Assembly (NCBI RefSeq): GCF_013346665.1
Contig: NZ_JABVBB010000038.1
Span: 496,001 to 560,000 of the forward strand
Source: Sulfitobacter maritimus
GTDB taxonomy: Bacteria; Pseudomonadota; Alphaproteobacteria; Rhodobacterales; Rhodobacteraceae
Length of the DNA stretch: 64,000 nt
Direction: 5' to 3'
The position numbers and the translations under genes are program-made. Below, piece by piece: positions 18,004 to 26,904 of the stretch. The stretch's first letter is position 1. Each line of letters begins with the position of its first letter. The notes beneath the pieces were generated by a model. That model did not search any database and was not told the origin of the DNA. It saw only the letters and a program-made list of their open reading frames with translations.

Positions 18004-18603
18004 TTAAAAATCTACGCCGCGCTGCGCTTTAATGCCGGCGTGGAAGGGGTGCTTCACTTCGGTCATCTCGGTCACCAGATCGGCGTAGTCACACAATTCC
18101 GGCTTGGCATCGCGGCCCGTAAGCACAGCAGTGGTGCCTTTGGCCCGACCCTCAAGCCCGGCGATCACGTCCTCAACCTTCAGATAGTCATAGCGCAGCG
18201 CGATGTTGATCTCGTCCATCACCACCAGATCATAGTCGCCGCTTGCCATCATATCACGGGCCTTGCCAAAAGCGGCTTCGGCGGCGGCGATGTCACGGTC
18301 GCGGTCTTGCGTGTCCCATGTGAAACCCTCGCCCATCGTGTGCCACGTGACCTCGCCCAGCCTGTCAAAGAACTGACGCTCGCCGGTGATCCATTTGCCC
18401 TTGATGAACTGCACGACGCCCACCTTTTGCTTCCACCCAAGTGCGCGGATCACCACGCCAAAGGCCGACGAGGACTTGCCCTTGCCGTTTCCGGTATGCA
18501 CCAGCACCAGCCCTTTTTCGGGGTCGCGCAGCTCGGCCACTTTGGCCCGCTGCGCGGCCTGTTGCTGTTGCATCTTTTGCTTGTGGTCCTGCGCGTCGCT
18601 CAT
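18004..18603 (-). CDS. cobO: Cob(I)yrinic acid a,c-diamide adenosyltransferase
   Basis: The 199-residue enzyme attaches the adenosyl group to cob(I)yrinic acid a,c-diamide or other corrinoids using ATP (CobA/CobO/BtuR family). The P-loop VHTGNGKGKSSSAFG lies at about residues 35-49. Further family segments are VGVVQFIKGKW, DLVVMDEINIAL and VLTGRDAKPEL. The start at 18603 is preferred over one four codons upstream because a GGAG lies six bases before it. No other cobalamin gene is in the window. Confidence 0.94.
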   Translation of the reverse strand: MSDAQDHKQKMQQQQAAQRAKVAELRDPEKGLVLVHTGNGKGKSSSAFGVVIRALGWKQKVGVVQFIKGKWITGERQFFDRLGEVTWHTMGEGFTWDTQDRDRDIAAAEAAFGKARDMMASGDYDLVVMDEINIALRYDYLKVEDVIAGLEGRAKGTTAVLTGRDAKPELCDYADLVTEMTEVKHPFHAGIKAQRGVDF

Positions 18604-18627
18604 CTGGTTCTCCAATATGGGTGTGGT

Positions 18628-19566
18628 TCAAGCCTTAGGGTCGGTGACCGAACGCGCCTTGCCGCGCTCCATGCCCAGTTGCCGCTCACGCCAGATCACC
18701 AGCGCCCCCGCGCCGATCACCAAGGCGGCGCCCGCCAGCATCATCATCGTGGGCAGTTCGGCAAAGAATATGTACCCCAGCACGATGGCAAAGATCATCG
18801 AGGTGTAGTCATAGGGCGCGAGCATTGAAGCCGAGCCAAAACGGTAAGCCGAGGTGATCAAAATCTGCGCCACCCCGCCGATCAGCCCGGCCAAGACCAG
18901 CAGGCCAAAGGTCTTCGCATCCGGCATCACCCAGCCGAAGGGCAGGGTGAACAGCGCCAAGAGGGACGCGGTGACCGAGAAGTAAAACACGATTGCGGCG
19001 GTGTCTTCGCTCTGGACCAATTGGCGGATGTGGATCTGCACAAGGCTGCGCAACATCGTGGCCATCAGGATCAGAAGTGCGCCGATGGTGGCGGTCTGCT
19101 CCATCGTGCCGATGCTGGTAAATCGCGGCCAAAGGATGATCATCACGCCGACAAGTCCCAAGGCCACGGCGGTAACCCGGATCAGGCGGATTTGCTCGCC
19201 TAGCAACACGGCGGCGAGGATGACGGTAAAGATCGGCGTGGCAAAGCCGATCGCAGTGACTTCGGGCAGCGGCAGGAGACCGAGGCCGGTAAAGGTCAGC
19301 CCCATCGCCGTGGTGCCAAACAGCCCGCGCCAAACATGGCCCATGGGGTTCTTGGTTTTCAGCCCGCTGCCCAGCTTGCCGCGTTGGGCCAACCAAATGA
19401 GGATCACCGGAATGGCAAAGAAAGAGCGGAAAAAGACGGCCTCTCCCGCTGGAACATCATCGGCCAGCGACTTGATAATGACGGACATGAAGGTGAACAA
19501 CAGGATCGCCGTGATCTTAAGCCCGACGCCAAGGGCAGGGCGGGCGGAAAAATCATCGACTTTCAT
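18628..19566 (-). CDS. DMT/EamA family transporter
   Basis: This 312-residue membrane protein has ten predicted hydrophobic segments in two EamA repeats, the layout of drug/metabolite exporters. Typical segments are GEAVFFRSFFAIPVILIW, TAIGFATPIFTVILAAVLLG and, in the second half, SMLAPYDYTSMIFAIVLGY. Members export amino acids, nucleobases or drugs; the substrate cannot be read from sequence. It lies 10 bp after aroC and 24 bp before cobO, so the three may share a transcript. Confidence 0.85.
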   Translation of the reverse strand: MKVDDFSARPALGVGLKITAILLFTFMSVIIKSLADDVPAGEAVFFRSFFAIPVILIWLAQRGKLGSGLKTKNPMGHVWRGLFGTTAMGLTFTGLGLLPLPEVTAIGFATPIFTVILAAVLLGEQIRLIRVTAVALGLVGVMIILWPRFTSIGTMEQTATIGALLILMATMLRSLVQIHIRQLVQSEDTAAIVFYFSVTASLLALFTLPFGWVMPDAKTFGLLVLAGLIGGVAQILITSAYRFGSASMLAPYDYTSMIFAIVLGYIFFAELPTMMMLAGAALVIGAGALVIWRERQLGMERGKARSVTDPKA

Positions 19567-19576
19567 GGTTCACATC

Positions 19577-20686
19577 TCATGCTTCGGGGCCGATCCGTCC
19601 GCGATTGGTGCCAATCTGTCCGCGATGCAGCAGCAGGTGATCCAGCAGCACGCAGGCCATCATCGCTTCGCCCACCGGCACCGCGCGGATGCCGACGCAG
19701 GGGTCGTGGCGGCCTTTGGTGATGATCTCGGTCTCTTCGCCCTGCTTGGTGATGGTGCGCCGTGTGGTTAGGATGCTGGAGGTCGGTTTGACGGCGAAGC
19801 GCACGACCACGTCCTGCCCGGTGCTGATCCCGCCCAAGATACCGCCCGCGTGGTTCGAAGAATATTCCGGCCCATCGGGCCCCATGGTGATCTCATCGGC
19901 GTTCAATTCGCCCGTCAGCATGGCCGCTGACATGCCTTCGCCGATCTCGACGCCTTTGACGGCATTGATGCTCATCATCGCGGCGGCCAGATCGGTGTCG
20001 AGCTTACCATAGACTGGCGCGCCGAGGCCCGCCGGCACGCCGCGCGCGGTCACTTCGATGATCGCGCCAACGCTACTGCCGGATTTGCGCAGCCCGTCGA
20101 GGTATTCTGCCCAGTCGTCCGCCGCATTGGCGTCCGGGACCCAAAAGGGGTTCTGATCGATCTGGTCCCAGTCGAACGCCTCGCGGTCGATCTTATGCGG
20201 CCCCATCTGCACCATATAGCCGGTGATCTGAAGCTGCGGGGCCAGCGCCTTGATCGCCTCACGCGCCAAACCGCCCGCTGCCACCCGCGCCGCCGTCTCG
20301 CGCGCCGAGGAGCGCCCACCCCCGCGATAGTCGCGGATGCCGTATTTCTGGAAATAGGTGATGTCGGCATGGCCGGGGCGGAACTTATCCTTGATGTCGC
20401 CGTAGTCTTTCGAGCGTTGATCGGTGTTCTCGATCATCAGCTGCACGGGCGTGCCCGTGGTGACACCTTCGAAGGTGCCCGACAGAATCCGCACCTCATC
20501 CGCCTCACGCCGCTGCGTGGTGTATTTGTTCTGGCCCGGTTTGCGCTTGTCGAGCCACTGCTGGATCATGCCTTCGTCGATCGGCACGCCCGGGGGGCAG
20601 CCGTCAATCGTCGCACCGAGAGCAGGCCCGTGGCTCTCGCCCCATGTGGTGACCCGGTAAAGATGGCCAAAGCTGTTGATCGACAT
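19577..20686 (-). CDS. aroC: Chorismate synthase
   Basis: The 369-residue enzyme converts EPSP to chorismate using reduced FMN, the last common step of aromatic synthesis. Signatures include [20 protein letters not shown] at the N-terminus, [18 protein letters not shown] in the middle and [17 protein letters not shown] near the C-terminus. The start follows AGGAGGT closely. It is divergent from the TPP riboswitch. Confidence 0.97.
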   Translation of the reverse strand: MSINSFGHLYRVTTWGESHGPALGATIDGCPPGVPIDEGMIQQWLDKRKPGQNKYTTQRREADEVRILSGTFEGVTTGTPVQLMIENTDQRSKDYGDIKDKFRPGHADITYFQKYGIRDYRGGGRSSARETAARVAAGGLAREAIKALAPQLQITGYMVQMGPHKIDREAFDWDQIDQNPFWVPDANAADDWAEYLDGLRKSGSSVGAIIEVTARGVPAGLGAPVYGKLDTDLAAAMMSINAVKGVEIGEGMSAAMLTGELNADEITMGPDGPEYSSNHAGGILGGISTGQDVVVRFAVKPTSSILTTRRTITKQGEETEIITKGRHDPCVGIRAVPVGEAMMACVLLDHLLLHRGQIGTNRGRIGPEA

Positions 20687-20782
20687 GGGCGGACCTCCTG
20701 TTGCCAAACCCTTAGCCGGGGCAGCGCCCTGCCTCAAGGGGATTTGCCTTGCCAATCATGCGGGGGGCATCTACCTCTGGCC

Positions 20783-20878
20783 TCACCTCGGGGGGCCTTA
20801 GGGCTGAGATGTGCGTGTTGTGCGGACCCGTTGAACCTGAACCGGTTAACACCGGCGGAGGGAAGGTCAGGACAGACA
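20783..20878 (+). ncRNA. TPP riboswitch (THI element)
   Basis: The conserved thiamin pyrophosphate aptamer is recognisable. GGGGGCC is followed by GGGCTGAGAT (P2/P3 side), then ACCCGTTGAACCTGAACCGG, TTAACACCGG and GGAGGGAAGGT closing P1. The spacing to thiB is short (about 36 nt). Between them CCTTT (20890-20894) can pair with AAAGG (20902-20906) inside the Shine-Dalgarno region. TPP binding probably controls translation initiation of thiB by hiding this site. Confidence 0.93.
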
Positions 20879-20914
20879 TCCACCTTTTACCTTTCGCCGC
20901 AAAAGGAGGATGCA

Positions 20915-21892
20915 ATGAAGTATCTTACACTTGCTGCGGGCGTCATGGGCGCATCGGCGGCTTGGGCTGAAACGCCTGAACTGACGGTCTATACCTACGA
21001 CAGTTTCGTCACCGAATGGGGGCCGGGCCCCGCCATCCAAGAGGGGTTCGAGGCCGAATGTGGCTGCGACCTGAAATTCGTTGGCATGGGCGATGGCGCG
21101 GCACTGCTTGCGCGGCTCAAGCTTGAGGGCGCACGCTCTGACGCGGATATCGTGCTGGGGTTGGACACCAGCCTTGTTGCCGCCGCGAAAGAGACCGAGT
21201 TGTTCGCGCCGAGCGGGTTGCAGGTCGACTACGACCTGCCGATTGCTTGGGACGATGAGGTCTTTGTTCCCTACGACTGGGGTTATTTCGCCTTTGTCCA
21301 TGGCACCGATCTGGACGCGCCTGCCGACTTTAAAGCGCTTGCAGAGAGCGATCTGAAAATCGTGATTCAAGACCCGCGTTCTTCGACGCCCGGTTTGGGG
21401 CTGCTGATGTGGGTCAAAGCGGCCTATGGCGACGACGCGCCCGAGGTATGGGCAGGTCTGGCCGATAACGTGGTGACCGTCACCAAAGGCTGGTCCGAAG
21501 CCTACGGTCTGTTCCTCGAAGGTGAAGCCGACATGGTGCTGAGCTACACCACCTCCCCCGCCTACCACCTGATTGCGGAAGAGGACGACAGCAAGACCGC
21601 AGCACTGTTTAACGAAGGCCACTACATGCAGATCGAAGTGGCGGGAAAGCTCGCGGGGTCGGATCAGCCCGAACTCGCGGATCAGTTCCTGCAATATCTC
21701 GTGTCCGACGCGGCGCAGTCGGTGCTGCCCACGACCAACTGGATGTATCCCGCCGTGACGCCCAAAGACGGTCTGCCCGAAGGGTTCGAGGGCATGATCG
21801 AGCCCGGTAAGGCGCTCTTGGTGCCGAACGGAGATGTGCCTGCGCTCCGTGAGGAGGCACTGGACGAATGGCTGACCGCGCTGTCGCGTTAA
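20915..21892 (+). CDS. thiB: Thiamine ABC transporter substrate-binding protein
   Basis: A 325-residue periplasmic binding protein for thiamin and its phosphates. A signal peptide (KYLTLAAGVMGASAAWA) is cleaved before ETPELTVYTYDSFVTEWG, a typical ThiB start. Further markers are GDGAALLARLKLEG, the DWGYFAFVHG region and a C-terminal QYLVSDAAQSVLPTTNWMYP. The start follows AAAGGAGG. Its end overlaps thiP by 25 bp. Confidence 0.95.
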   Translation: MKYLTLAAGVMGASAAWAETPELTVYTYDSFVTEWGPGPAIQEGFEAECGCDLKFVGMGDGAALLARLKLEGARSDADIVLGLDTSLVAAAKETELFAPSGLQVDYDLPIAWDDEVFVPYDWGYFAFVHGTDLDAPADFKALAESDLKIVIQDPRSSTPGLGLLMWVKAAYGDDAPEVWAGLADNVVTVTKGWSEAYGLFLEGEADMVLSYTTSPAYHLIAEEDDSKTAALFNEGHYMQIEVAGKLAGSDQPELADQFLQYLVSDAAQSVLPTTNWMYPAVTPKDGLPEGFEGMIEPGKALLVPNGDVPALREEALDEWLTALSR

Positions 21893-23424
21893 GCGGCAAG
21901 ACGGGGCTTTTCGCCGCCGCGCTCGTCGCGGGGCTGATCCTTGCCGCTCTGATCGCTGTTTTCATGGCGGCCGATGTGGCGGCAGGGCTTGGCGCCGCAG
22001 ACTGGGCGGCGGTGCGGTTCACTGTGACGCAGGCAGTGTGGTCGGCGGTCTTGTCGGTACTGCTGGCCGTGCCGGTCGCGCGGGCGCTGGCGCGGCGGCG
22101 GTTTTGGGGGCGCGGGGCGTTGATTACGCTGCTCGGTGCGCCCTTTATTCTGCCGGTGATCGTGGCCGTGCTGGGGCTGCTGACGGTCTTTGGACGCTCG
22201 GGCGTGCTGAACCAGTTTGGCGGGGCTCTGGGCCTGCCGCCGGTGTCGATCTACGGGCTGCATGGCGTGGTGCTGGCGCATGTGTTCTTCAACCTCCCGC
22301 TGGCAACACGGCTTTTGCTGCAAGGCTGGCAGAGCATTCCATCCGAGCGGTTTCGGCTGGCGGGGCAGCTTCAGATGACCCCGCGGGCGCTGTTTCGGGC
22401 GCTGGAATGGCCGATGCTGCGGCAGGTTCTGCCCGGTGTGACGGCGCTGATCTTTGTGATTTGCCTCACCAGTTTCGCCGTCGCGCTGACGCTGGGCGGC
22501 GGGCCGCGTGCGACGACGATCGAACTGGCGATCTATCAGGCGTTTCGGTTTGACTTCGATTTGGGGCGGGCGGCGCTTTTGTCGGTGGTGCAGCTTGTGC
22601 TCGCGGGGGCTGCGGCGGTTGCGGCGCTGTGGCTGATCCCGCCGATCAGCTTGGGCGGCGGGCTAGACCGGCCTCTGCGCCGCTGGGATGCGCGCGGCGG
22701 AGGGCAACGGTTGCTCGACATTACCGTGATTACGGTTGCCGCCTTGTTTTTGCTGTTGCCTCTGGGGGCCGTGGTGTTGCGCGGATTGGTAGGTTTGGGG
22801 CAACTGCCGCCTTCGGTTTGGCAAGCCACGCTGAACAGCATTTTGGTGGCGGGTCTCAGCGTCTTGGTGCTGGCTGCGTTCGCGCTGCCAATGGCGGGAT
22901 GGATCGCCACACGGCGGCGCGGTGGGGTCGAGGCGATTGGTCTGATGGGACTTGCGGCTTCTCCGCTGATGATCGGCACGGGCTGGTTTATTCTGATTAA
23001 TCCGGTGCTGGATCCCGCGCGGCTGAGCCTGCCGGTTACGGCGTTGGTCAACGCGCTGATGGCGCTGCCCTTCGTGCTGCGCATTCTGGTGCCGCGCCTG
23101 CGCGAGACATTGCAGGATTTCGGGCCGCTGACCCAAACGCTCGGCATGCAAGGCTGGGCGCTCTGGCGGCTGTTGGTCTTGCCGCGCCTGCGTCCACAGT
23201 TGGGCTTTGCGGCGGGGCTCACCGGGGCGCTGTCGGTGGGCGACCTCGGCGTGATCGCGCTCTTTGCCGATCAGGAGCGTGCGACGCTGCCCTTGCAAAT
23301 GTATCGTCTGATGGGGGCCTACCGGATGGAGGCCGCAGCAGGAGCGGCACTGTTGCTGCTGGTCTTGGCGCTGGCGGTGTTTTTTGTCTGCGATAAATGG
23401 GGACGCTGGCATGCTGACGCTTGA
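21868..23424 (+). CDS. thiP: Thiamine/thiamine pyrophosphate ABC transporter permease
   Basis: This 518-residue permease fuses two binding-protein-dependent transport domains, giving about 12 membrane segments. Each half carries an EAA-like loop for contact with ThiQ: one around RLAGQLQMTPRALFRALEWP, the other around TQTLGMQGWALWRLLVLP. Length agrees with ThiP (about 520-540). The reading frame is intact and GC-rich like its neighbours. Confidence 0.94.
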   Translation: MADRAVALSGKTGLFAAALVAGLILAALIAVFMAADVAAGLGAADWAAVRFTVTQAVWSAVLSVLLAVPVARALARRRFWGRGALITLLGAPFILPVIVAVLGLLTVFGRSGVLNQFGGALGLPPVSIYGLHGVVLAHVFFNLPLATRLLLQGWQSIPSERFRLAGQLQMTPRALFRALEWPMLRQVLPGVTALIFVICLTSFAVALTLGGGPRATTIELAIYQAFRFDFDLGRAALLSVVQLVLAGAAAVAALWLIPPISLGGGLDRPLRRWDARGGGQRLLDITVITVAALFLLLPLGAVVLRGLVGLGQLPPSVWQATLNSILVAGLSVLVLAAFALPMAGWIATRRRGGVEAIGLMGLAASPLMIGTGWFILINPVLDPARLSLPVTALVNALMALPFVLRILVPRLRETLQDFGPLTQTLGMQGWALWRLLVLPRLRPQLGFAAGLTGALSVGDLGVIALFADQERATLPLQMYRLMGAYRMEAAAGAALLLLVLALAVFFVCDKWGRWHADA

Positions 23425-24103
23425 AGAGATGCGCATTAAGCGGGGTGAATTCAGGCTGGTCGCTGACATGACGCTCGCACAAGGGCGTAGCTATGCCGTG
23501 ATCGGCCCCTCTGGGTCGGGCAAGTCGACCTTGTTGGCGGCGATCTGTGGTTTCGTGCCGGTGGCTGCGGGGAGGCTGCTACGGGACGGCGCGGAGATCA
23601 CGGACCAGCATCCGGGTCAGCGCGGCATGACGATGCTATTTCAGGACAATAACCTGTTTCCGCATCTCACCGTGCGGCAGAACGTCGGCCTTGGCCTGCG
23701 TGCGGATTTGCGATTGCGGGCGGCGGATCGGGAACAGGTCGATGCCGCACTTAGGCGGGTGGGCCTCAGCGATCACGCCATTAAACGCCCCGGTGCGTTG
23801 TCCGGTGGACAGCAAAGTCGTGTGGCCTTGGCGCGGGTGCTCGTGCAAGCGCGGCCTTGGGTGCTGTTGGATGAACCCTTCGCCGCCCTTGGCCCGGCGC
23901 TTAGGGTCGAGATGCTGGATCTGGTCCAAGACCTCGCCCGTGAGACCGGGGCAGGATTGATCATGGTGACCCATGCGCCGGAAGACGTGCGCCGCATCGC
24001 GGATGAGGTGATTTTTGTCGAAGGCGGGCGTGCCCATGCGCCGGGGCCGGCGACAGAGTTGCTCGACAACCCGCCTCCGGCCCTGCGCGCTTATCTCGGT
24101 TAG
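23411..24103 (+). CDS. thiQ: Thiamine ABC transporter ATP-binding protein
   Basis: A 230-residue ATPase with Walker A (GPSGSGKSTLL), Q-loop (FQDNNLFPHLTV), signature LSGGQQSRVALARVL, Walker B VLLDEPFAALGP and H-loop MVTHAPED. It energises ThiBP thiamin uptake. The start at 23411 overlaps thiP by 14 bp; a start nine codons earlier is possible. Its stop overlaps the stop of the convergent ribH2 by 3 bp, and no terminator fits between the two. Confidence 0.94.
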   Translation: MLTLEEMRIKRGEFRLVADMTLAQGRSYAVIGPSGSGKSTLLAAICGFVPVAAGRLLRDGAEITDQHPGQRGMTMLFQDNNLFPHLTVRQNVGLGLRADLRLRAADREQVDAALRRVGLSDHAIKRPGALSGGQQSRVALARVLVQARPWVLLDEPFAALGPALRVEMLDLVQDLARETGAGLIMVTHAPEDVRRIADEVIFVEGGRAHAPGPATELLDNPPPALRAYLG

Positions 24104-24582
24104 GCGGCGGAGGCTTTTGAAATTTTCGGGGCGGTTTCTTGTGAAGAAAACGTCTCCAGCGCTTGGGTCATGCCGAGTGCGGCCTGCGCGGCCTCGCGCC
24201 CCTTGCTGACGAAGTGGTCGCGATAGATCGCGTTGTGATGATCCGTTTCCTGATAGTGGTGCGGAGTGAGCGAGACCGACAGCACCGGCAGATCGCAGTC
24301 CAGCCCCACCCGCATCAGCCCATCGACCACCGCCTGCGCCACGAAGTCATGGCGATAGATACCGCCATCCACCACGAAGGCTGCGCAGATCACAGCGTCG
24401 TAGCGCCCCGTCTTGGCCAAACGCTGTGCCATGAGCGGCAGTTCAAAGGCACCGGGAACAGCGAAACTGTCCACCTGTGCGGCGTCGATAATTTCGGTAA
24501 ACCCGTCATAGGCGCGGTCGACGATATCCGTATGCCAACTGGCGCGCACAAAGGCGAAACGGGCGGAACGTTCTTGTGTCAT
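24100..24582 (-). CDS. ribH: 6,7-dimethyl-8-ribityllumazine synthase, RibH2 type
   Basis: The 160-residue enzyme catalyses the penultimate step of riboflavin synthesis. VPGAFELPLMAQRLAKTGRYDAV and CAAFVVDGGIYRHDFVAQAV match the type II lumazine synthase of Brucella and rhizobia, where RibH1 has a GGxxRGxTxHFD-like loop instead. The catalytic histidine lies in the IYRHDF segment. It stands alone, without ribBDE. It sits behind a complete FMN riboswitch, with AAAGGAG before the ATG. Confidence 0.93.
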   Translation of the reverse strand: MTQERSARFAFVRASWHTDIVDRAYDGFTEIIDAAQVDSFAVPGAFELPLMAQRLAKTGRYDAVICAAFVVDGGIYRHDFVAQAVVDGLMRVGLDCDLPVLSVSLTPHHYQETDHHNAIYRDHFVSKGREAAQAALGMTQALETFSSQETAPKISKASAA

Positions 24583-24662
24583 GGTGATCTCCTTTAGGTT
24601 CAGACACGTCCACCCAAGGCGATCACGCGCACAGACCGAGCAGGTGCCCTGCCTGTGTTCGC

Positions 24663-24795
24663 ATTCTCTTCCATCCGGACTGTGACCGTCGGCTCTGGAA
24701 TCGCACCAGATCTGCTGACACCTCGCGAAAGGCCGCTCGCGGGCTTGCGGGGGACCGCTTACCGCCGGTGGGGAATTTCACCCCGCCCTGAGAAT
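24663..24795 (-). ncRNA. FMN riboswitch (RFN element)
   Basis: Read on the minus strand, the element begins ATTCTCAGGGCGGGGTGAAA, continues with CCCCACCGGCGGTAAGCGG, then AGCCCGCGAGCG, GTCAGCAGATCTGGTG, CCAGAGCCGACGGT and ends AGTCCGGATGGAAGAGAAT. These are the conserved blocks of the six-helix FMN aptamer. It lies 80 nt upstream of ribH2 and is oriented toward it, so FMN should reduce expression of that gene. Confidence 0.96.
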
Positions 24796-24855
24796 GATCG
24801 CAGGTTGCCAAGATGCCGGACCCTCTGCAATACCAAAAAAAGAAGGAACGGCCTG

Positions 24856-25470
24856 ATGCATCCAAACCCTATATTCCGCAAAGAGGGCCGTGACCGGAAC
24901 CTCGGTTTCGCCCGCGACGTCGGCTTTGGTGTGCTGGCGATGAACGCCGAGGAGGGGCCATTGATGGCGCATGTGCCCTTCATTCTAAATGAAGCGGGGG
25001 ATCTGGCGGAACTGCATCTGGTACGCTCGAACCCCATCGCGCGGGCGCTGAGAACTCCGCAGTCGGTGCGTTTGGCGGTAACCGGGGCCGACAGCTATGT
25101 TTCGCCCGATTGGTACGGGATCGAAGATCAGGTGCCGACATGGAACTACGTCGCCGTCCATCTGACTGGGCTGCTCGAAATGCGCCCGGCAGAGGCGTTG
25201 CCTGACCTGCTGGCGCGGCAATCGGCGATCTATGAGGCGCGACTGGCGCCCAAGACGCCATGGAAGATGGACAAGATGTCACCCGAGGCGCGGGACAAGA
25301 TGCTGCGTATGATTGTACCCTGTCAGATCCGCGTCACCGGGATCGATGGCACGTGGAAGCTGGGTCAGAACAAAGCTGATGCCGTGCGTTTGGCGGCGGC
25401 GGATCAGATGTCGGCACATGGGTTTGGGACGGACCCGGCGTTGATGGCGGACCTGATGCGGGGGGTGTGA
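24856..25470 (+). CDS. PaiB-like FMN-binding split-barrel protein
   Basis: 204 residues matching the PaiB/FMN-binding negative transcriptional regulator family: MHPNPIFRKEGRDRNL at the start, MAHVPFILNE, SYVSPDWYG, VPTWNYVAVHL, KMSPEARDKMLRMIV and WKLGQNK. Bacillus PaiB affects sporulation and degradative enzymes, but most homologues are uncharacterised flavoproteins. It is divergent from ribH2, and its 5' region begins just beyond the FMN riboswitch. The start is preceded by AAGGAA. Confidence 0.88.
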   Translation: MHPNPIFRKEGRDRNLGFARDVGFGVLAMNAEEGPLMAHVPFILNEAGDLAELHLVRSNPIARALRTPQSVRLAVTGADSYVSPDWYGIEDQVPTWNYVAVHLTGLLEMRPAEALPDLLARQSAIYEARLAPKTPWKMDKMSPEARDKMLRMIVPCQIRVTGIDGTWKLGQNKADAVRLAAADQMSAHGFGTDPALMADLMRGV

Positions 25471-25530
25471 TCGCCGTTGCGTCGCGCACCGCACCGTTGA
25501 ATAGTATGGTAAACCAACGGGGGACTTCAC

Positions 25531-26139
25531 GTGAAACTATTCTATTCTCCAACTTCACCCTATGTCCGCAAGGTTATGGTGTTGCTGCACGAAACTGGCC
25601 AGTTGGACGATGTCGCGCTGGAGCCGACCTCTGGCACGCCATTGGCCCCGGCAGAGGGTTTTGCAGAAAAGAATCCGCTCACCAAAGTGCCTGCGTTGGA
25701 GCGGCCTGATGGCTGCACACTCTATGATAGCCGAGTGATTTGCGCCTATCTGGATGATCGGGCTGGCGCCGGGCTTTACCCCAGTGGACCAGCGCGGTGG
25801 GACACATTGACGCTGGAAGCGACCGCGGATGGGATGCTCGATGCCGCTTTGGCCATGGTCTATGAGGGCAAGCTGCGCCCCGAAGACAAACGCATGGCGG
25901 AATGGGTCGAAGGTCAATGGAGCAAAGTTGAACGCGCCTGCAAGACGCTGAATGCCCGCTGGACCGCCCATCTTGCCGGTCCATTAAATATGGGGCAAAT
26001 CGCGCTTGGCTGCGCTCTGGGCTATCTTGATTTCCGTCATGGTACGCGCGATTGGCGGGCCGGAAACCCGGATTTGGCGGCTTGGTTCGATAATTTTGAT
26101 TCGCGCCCGGCAATGACGCATACGGCACCGCCACAGTAA
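25531..26139 (+). CDS. Glutathione S-transferase family protein (GTG start)
   Basis: A 202-residue GST with an N-terminal thioredoxin-like fold (about 1-78; FYSPTSPYVRKVMVLLHETG, KVPALERPDG, LYDSRVICAYLD) and an all-helical C-terminal domain. SPTSPYVRK carries the likely active-site serine. The start is GTG after GGGGGA. It probably conjugates glutathione to electrophiles or reduces disulfides; the substrate cannot be inferred. Confidence 0.87.
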   Translation: MKLFYSPTSPYVRKVMVLLHETGQLDDVALEPTSGTPLAPAEGFAEKNPLTKVPALERPDGCTLYDSRVICAYLDDRAGAGLYPSGPARWDTLTLEATADGMLDAALAMVYEGKLRPEDKRMAEWVEGQWSKVERACKTLNARWTAHLAGPLNMGQIALGCALGYLDFRHGTRDWRAGNPDLAAWFDNFDSRPAMTHTAPPQ

Positions 26140-26329
26140 TTAGGCCGTATTGATATTGCCACATTCGCGGTATTTTTGCCGCGCTGTAGCGGTCTGGTAA
26201 GCGATTGCGCGGCTTTGACATCTGGACGGGCGCGGTCCATCCCGGTAGATAGCGCCCAGAAGTCAGGTGGCAAGGTGACGCCACCCCTGTATCTGACGGC
26301 CAGATTTGGCCAAGAATTGGAGTAAACCC

Positions 26330-26890
26330 GTGTCCCAAGCAGAAGAACACGCAGGCACCCGGAGGGATTTCCTGTATTACGCGACAGCCGGTACAGGTGC
26401 CGTCGCCGTTGGTGCCGCCGTCTGGCCTTTGGTCAACCAGATGAACCCCTCTGCCGACGTAAAGGCGCTGTCATCCATTCGTGTGGATGTATCTGGCGTT
26501 GATGTCGGGACGCAGCTCACTGTGAAGTGGCTGGGCAAGCCCGTATTCATCCGCCGCCGCACTCAGGCCGAGATCGATGAGGCGAAATCCGTCGATGTCT
26601 CCAGCCTGCCCGATCCGATCGCGCAGAACGAGAATCTGACTGGCGATGTGCCTGCTACCGACGAGAACCGCGCCTTGGACGAAAACGGCGAATGGCTGGT
26701 TCAGATGGGCGTTTGTACGCACCTTGGCTGTGTGCCTTTGGGCGATGCGGGTGACTTTGGCGGCTGGTTCTGCCCCTGCCACGGGTCGCATTACGACACG
26801 TCGGGCCGCATCCGCAAAGGGCCGGCGCCACGCAACTTGCCGGTGCCTGTCGCCGAATTCGTGGACGAGTCCACGATTAAACTGGGTTAA
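26330..26890 (+). CDS. petA: Ubiquinol-cytochrome c reductase Rieske iron-sulfur subunit (GTG start)
   Basis: The 186-residue Rieske protein of the bc1 complex carries electrons from quinol to cytochrome c1. A twin-arginine signal/anchor ([19 protein letters not shown]) is followed by the cluster-binding motifs CTHLGCVP and CPCHGSHYD. The GTG at 26330 is chosen over an upstream TTG because GGAG lies 9 bases before it, and because the product then starts [15 protein letters not shown], as in Rhodobacter. First gene of petABC. Confidence 0.95.
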   Translation: MSQAEEHAGTRRDFLYYATAGTGAVAVGAAVWPLVNQMNPSADVKALSSIRVDVSGVDVGTQLTVKWLGKPVFIRRRTQAEIDEAKSVDVSSLPDPIAQNENLTGDVPATDENRALDENGEWLVQMGVCTHLGCVPLGDAGDFGGWFCPCHGSHYDTSGRIRKGPAPRNLPVPVAEFVDESTIKLG

Positions 26891-26904
26891 GGGAGCGGAA
26901 GAGA

